NCBI GenBank assembly: GCA_944390505.1
Contig: CALXQF010000054.1
Coordinates: forward strand, 1 to 7,915
From: an uncultured Clostridia bacterium
GTDB taxonomy: Bacteria; Bacillota; Clostridia; TANB77; CAG-508
Reading direction: 5' to 3'
DNA length: 7,915 nt
Each line of letters opens with the position of its first letter. Position 1 is the stretch's first letter. The position numbers and the translations under genes are program-made. The notes beneath the pieces are model-generated. The model saw only the letters and a program-made list of their open reading frames with translations, was not told where the DNA came from and did no database searches. Shown piece after piece: positions 7,470-7,915 of the stretch.

Positions 7470-7498
7470 ATTATACTAAACCAGTAAAAAATATGCAA
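7470..7498 (-). promoter_or_regulatory. Probable gyrA promoter
   Basis: On the minus strand a perfect -10 box TATAAT lies at 7470-7475. Seventeen bases upstream is TTGCAT at 7493-7498, a weak -35 box that keeps the TTG of the consensus. Transcription would begin near 7463, leaving a leader of about 30 bases that contains the GAGG ribosome binding site. The strength of the -35 box is uncertain. Confidence 0.6.
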
Positions 7499-7509
7499 GC
7501 AAAAATACA

Positions 7510-7550
7510 GAAAAAAGTAAGAAAAATCAACGACTTGACTTGCTTTTTTC
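7510..7550 (-). terminator. Possible weak terminator after the Rpn-family gene
   Basis: The segments 7510-7521 and 7539-7550 are complementary over 12 positions except one. The odd pair is a C-A mismatch on the minus strand and a G-U pair on the + strand. The 17-base spacer contains a smaller nested hairpin. On the minus strand the stem ends in CTTACTTTTTTC followed by more T's. It lies between the end of the Rpn-family gene and the gyrA promoter, where a terminator would make sense, but the fold is poor and the region is naturally T-rich on both sides. Confidence 0.3.
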
Positions 7551-7672
7551 TTTGTTTTTTAATGGCTTTTGTTTTCATTTTTTATGTATCTTTTATCCCT
7601 TAGGAATGGAAAGATTTATATCATATTATTAATTTTAATATCATAAAAATACTAGTTATTCCTTATATACAT

Positions 7673-7915
7673 TTATAATTTTTCTATTTCTTCTTTTGAT
7701 AAATTTGTTACTTTTATAATTATTTCTACTGGTATTTTTTCTTCTTTCATTTTTTTAGCTATTAATCTTACACCCTCTTTCACACCTTCTTGTATACCTT
7801 CTTCTTTACCTTTTGTATATCCTGTATATTCTGCTTCCCTTTCATCTAATATTGCTTTTTCTCTTAATTCTGCTAATCTTCTTACTACTTTATCATCACT
7901 CATATTATCTAGCTT
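7673..7915 (-). CDS. C-terminal end of Rpn-family nuclease/putative transposase (partial)
   Basis: Eighty residues are visible, and the frame runs open to the window edge, so the start and the catalytic PD-(D/E)XK domain lie outside. What remains is the typical C-terminal tail of the Rpn (recombination-promoting nuclease, formerly PDDEXK transposase-like) family. It has a charged helix with VVRRLAELREKAILDEREAE, then the hallmark Glu-Gly repeats (KEEGIQEGVKEGV), then a final helix pair ending in a LSKEEIEKL motif. The internal ATG at 7901-7903 is only a Met within the family sequence, not the start. E. coli Rpn proteins promote RecA-independent recombination and have been linked to phage defence. 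Whether this one is active cannot be judged without its N-terminus. It lies upstream of gyrA on the same strand, about 240 bases away, and probably belongs to a separate unit. Confidence 0.85.
   Translation of the reverse strand, partial: KLDNMSDDKVVRRLAELREKAILDEREAEYTGYTKGKEEGIQEGVKEGVRLIAKKMKEEKIPVEIIIKVTNLSKEEIEKL
7766..7801 (-). repeat. Three 12-bp units coding the Glu-Gly repeat of the Rpn tail
   Basis: Three in-frame 12-bp units at 7790-7801, 7778-7789 and 7766-7777 begin GAAGGT, GAAGGT and GAGGGT and encode E-G-I-Q, E-G-V-K and E-G-V-R. Because each unit is a whole number of codons, gain or loss of a unit would lengthen or shorten the linker without a frameshift. This repeat is a normal feature of the family. 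Confidence 0.75.

Larger units (their letters stand above)
7433..7672. other. Intergenic region upstream of gyrA
   Basis: These 240 bases lie between the Rpn-family gene and gyrA. They hold the gyrA ribosome binding site and promoter (to 7498), the weak hairpin at 7510-7550, and about 120 bases (7551-7672) in which I see nothing definable. The open frame on the + strand across this area is a chance frame overlapping the 5' end of gyrA. Confidence 0.6.

Overview
The window comes from a very AT-rich, Gram-positive-type genome, most likely a low-GC member of the Bacillota (Clostridia- or Bacilli-like). The evidence is a DnaD-domain protein paired with a DnaI/DnaC-type helicase loader, strong GGAGG-type ribosome binding sites, a consensus SigA-type promoter, a GyrA closest in style to Firmicutes GyrAs, and an Rpn-family protein tail of the kind common in gut Clostridia. 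TGG is used for Trp and TAA for stops, so nothing suggests the TGA=Trp code of mycoplasmas. A narrower taxonomic placement is not supportable by eye.

Layout. (1) Positions 1 to about 2490 hold no intact gene. Blocks made almost only of A and T alternate with two blocks that are T-rich on the + strand. The two T-rich blocks are diverged copies of each other at a nearly constant offset of 1025-1027 bp, so the region looks like an old tandem duplication of a roughly 1-kb unit. The purine-rich strand is the minus strand, which suggests decayed minus-strand sequence. (2) Positions 2498-4536 carry a promoter and a two-gene replication operon on the + strand: a DnaD-domain primosome protein and the AAA+ helicase loader. 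(3) Positions 4549-4602 hold a 22-bp perfect hairpin with U-tracts on both sides, a bidirectional terminator between convergent operons. (4) Positions 7498 down to 4626 carry, on the minus strand, a promoter, gyrA (complete, 819 aa) and a 95-aa gene of unknown function. (5) The right edge, also on the minus strand, holds the C-terminal end of an Rpn-family (PD-(D/E)XK nuclease/putative transposase) gene that continues beyond the window.

How the genes relate. DnaD and the DnaI-like ATPase would load the replicative helicase at origins or restart sites. Gyrase relieves the positive supercoils that replication produces. All three act in DNA replication, but the two operons converge on a shared terminator and do not form one unit. 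I found no DnaA-box cluster, so the AT-rich region should not be taken for oriC without further evidence. The most unusual part of the window is the decayed tandem repeat in the first 2.3 kb. The function of the small gene behind gyrA and the alanine at the main quinolone-resistance position of GyrA are the other points worth a second look.
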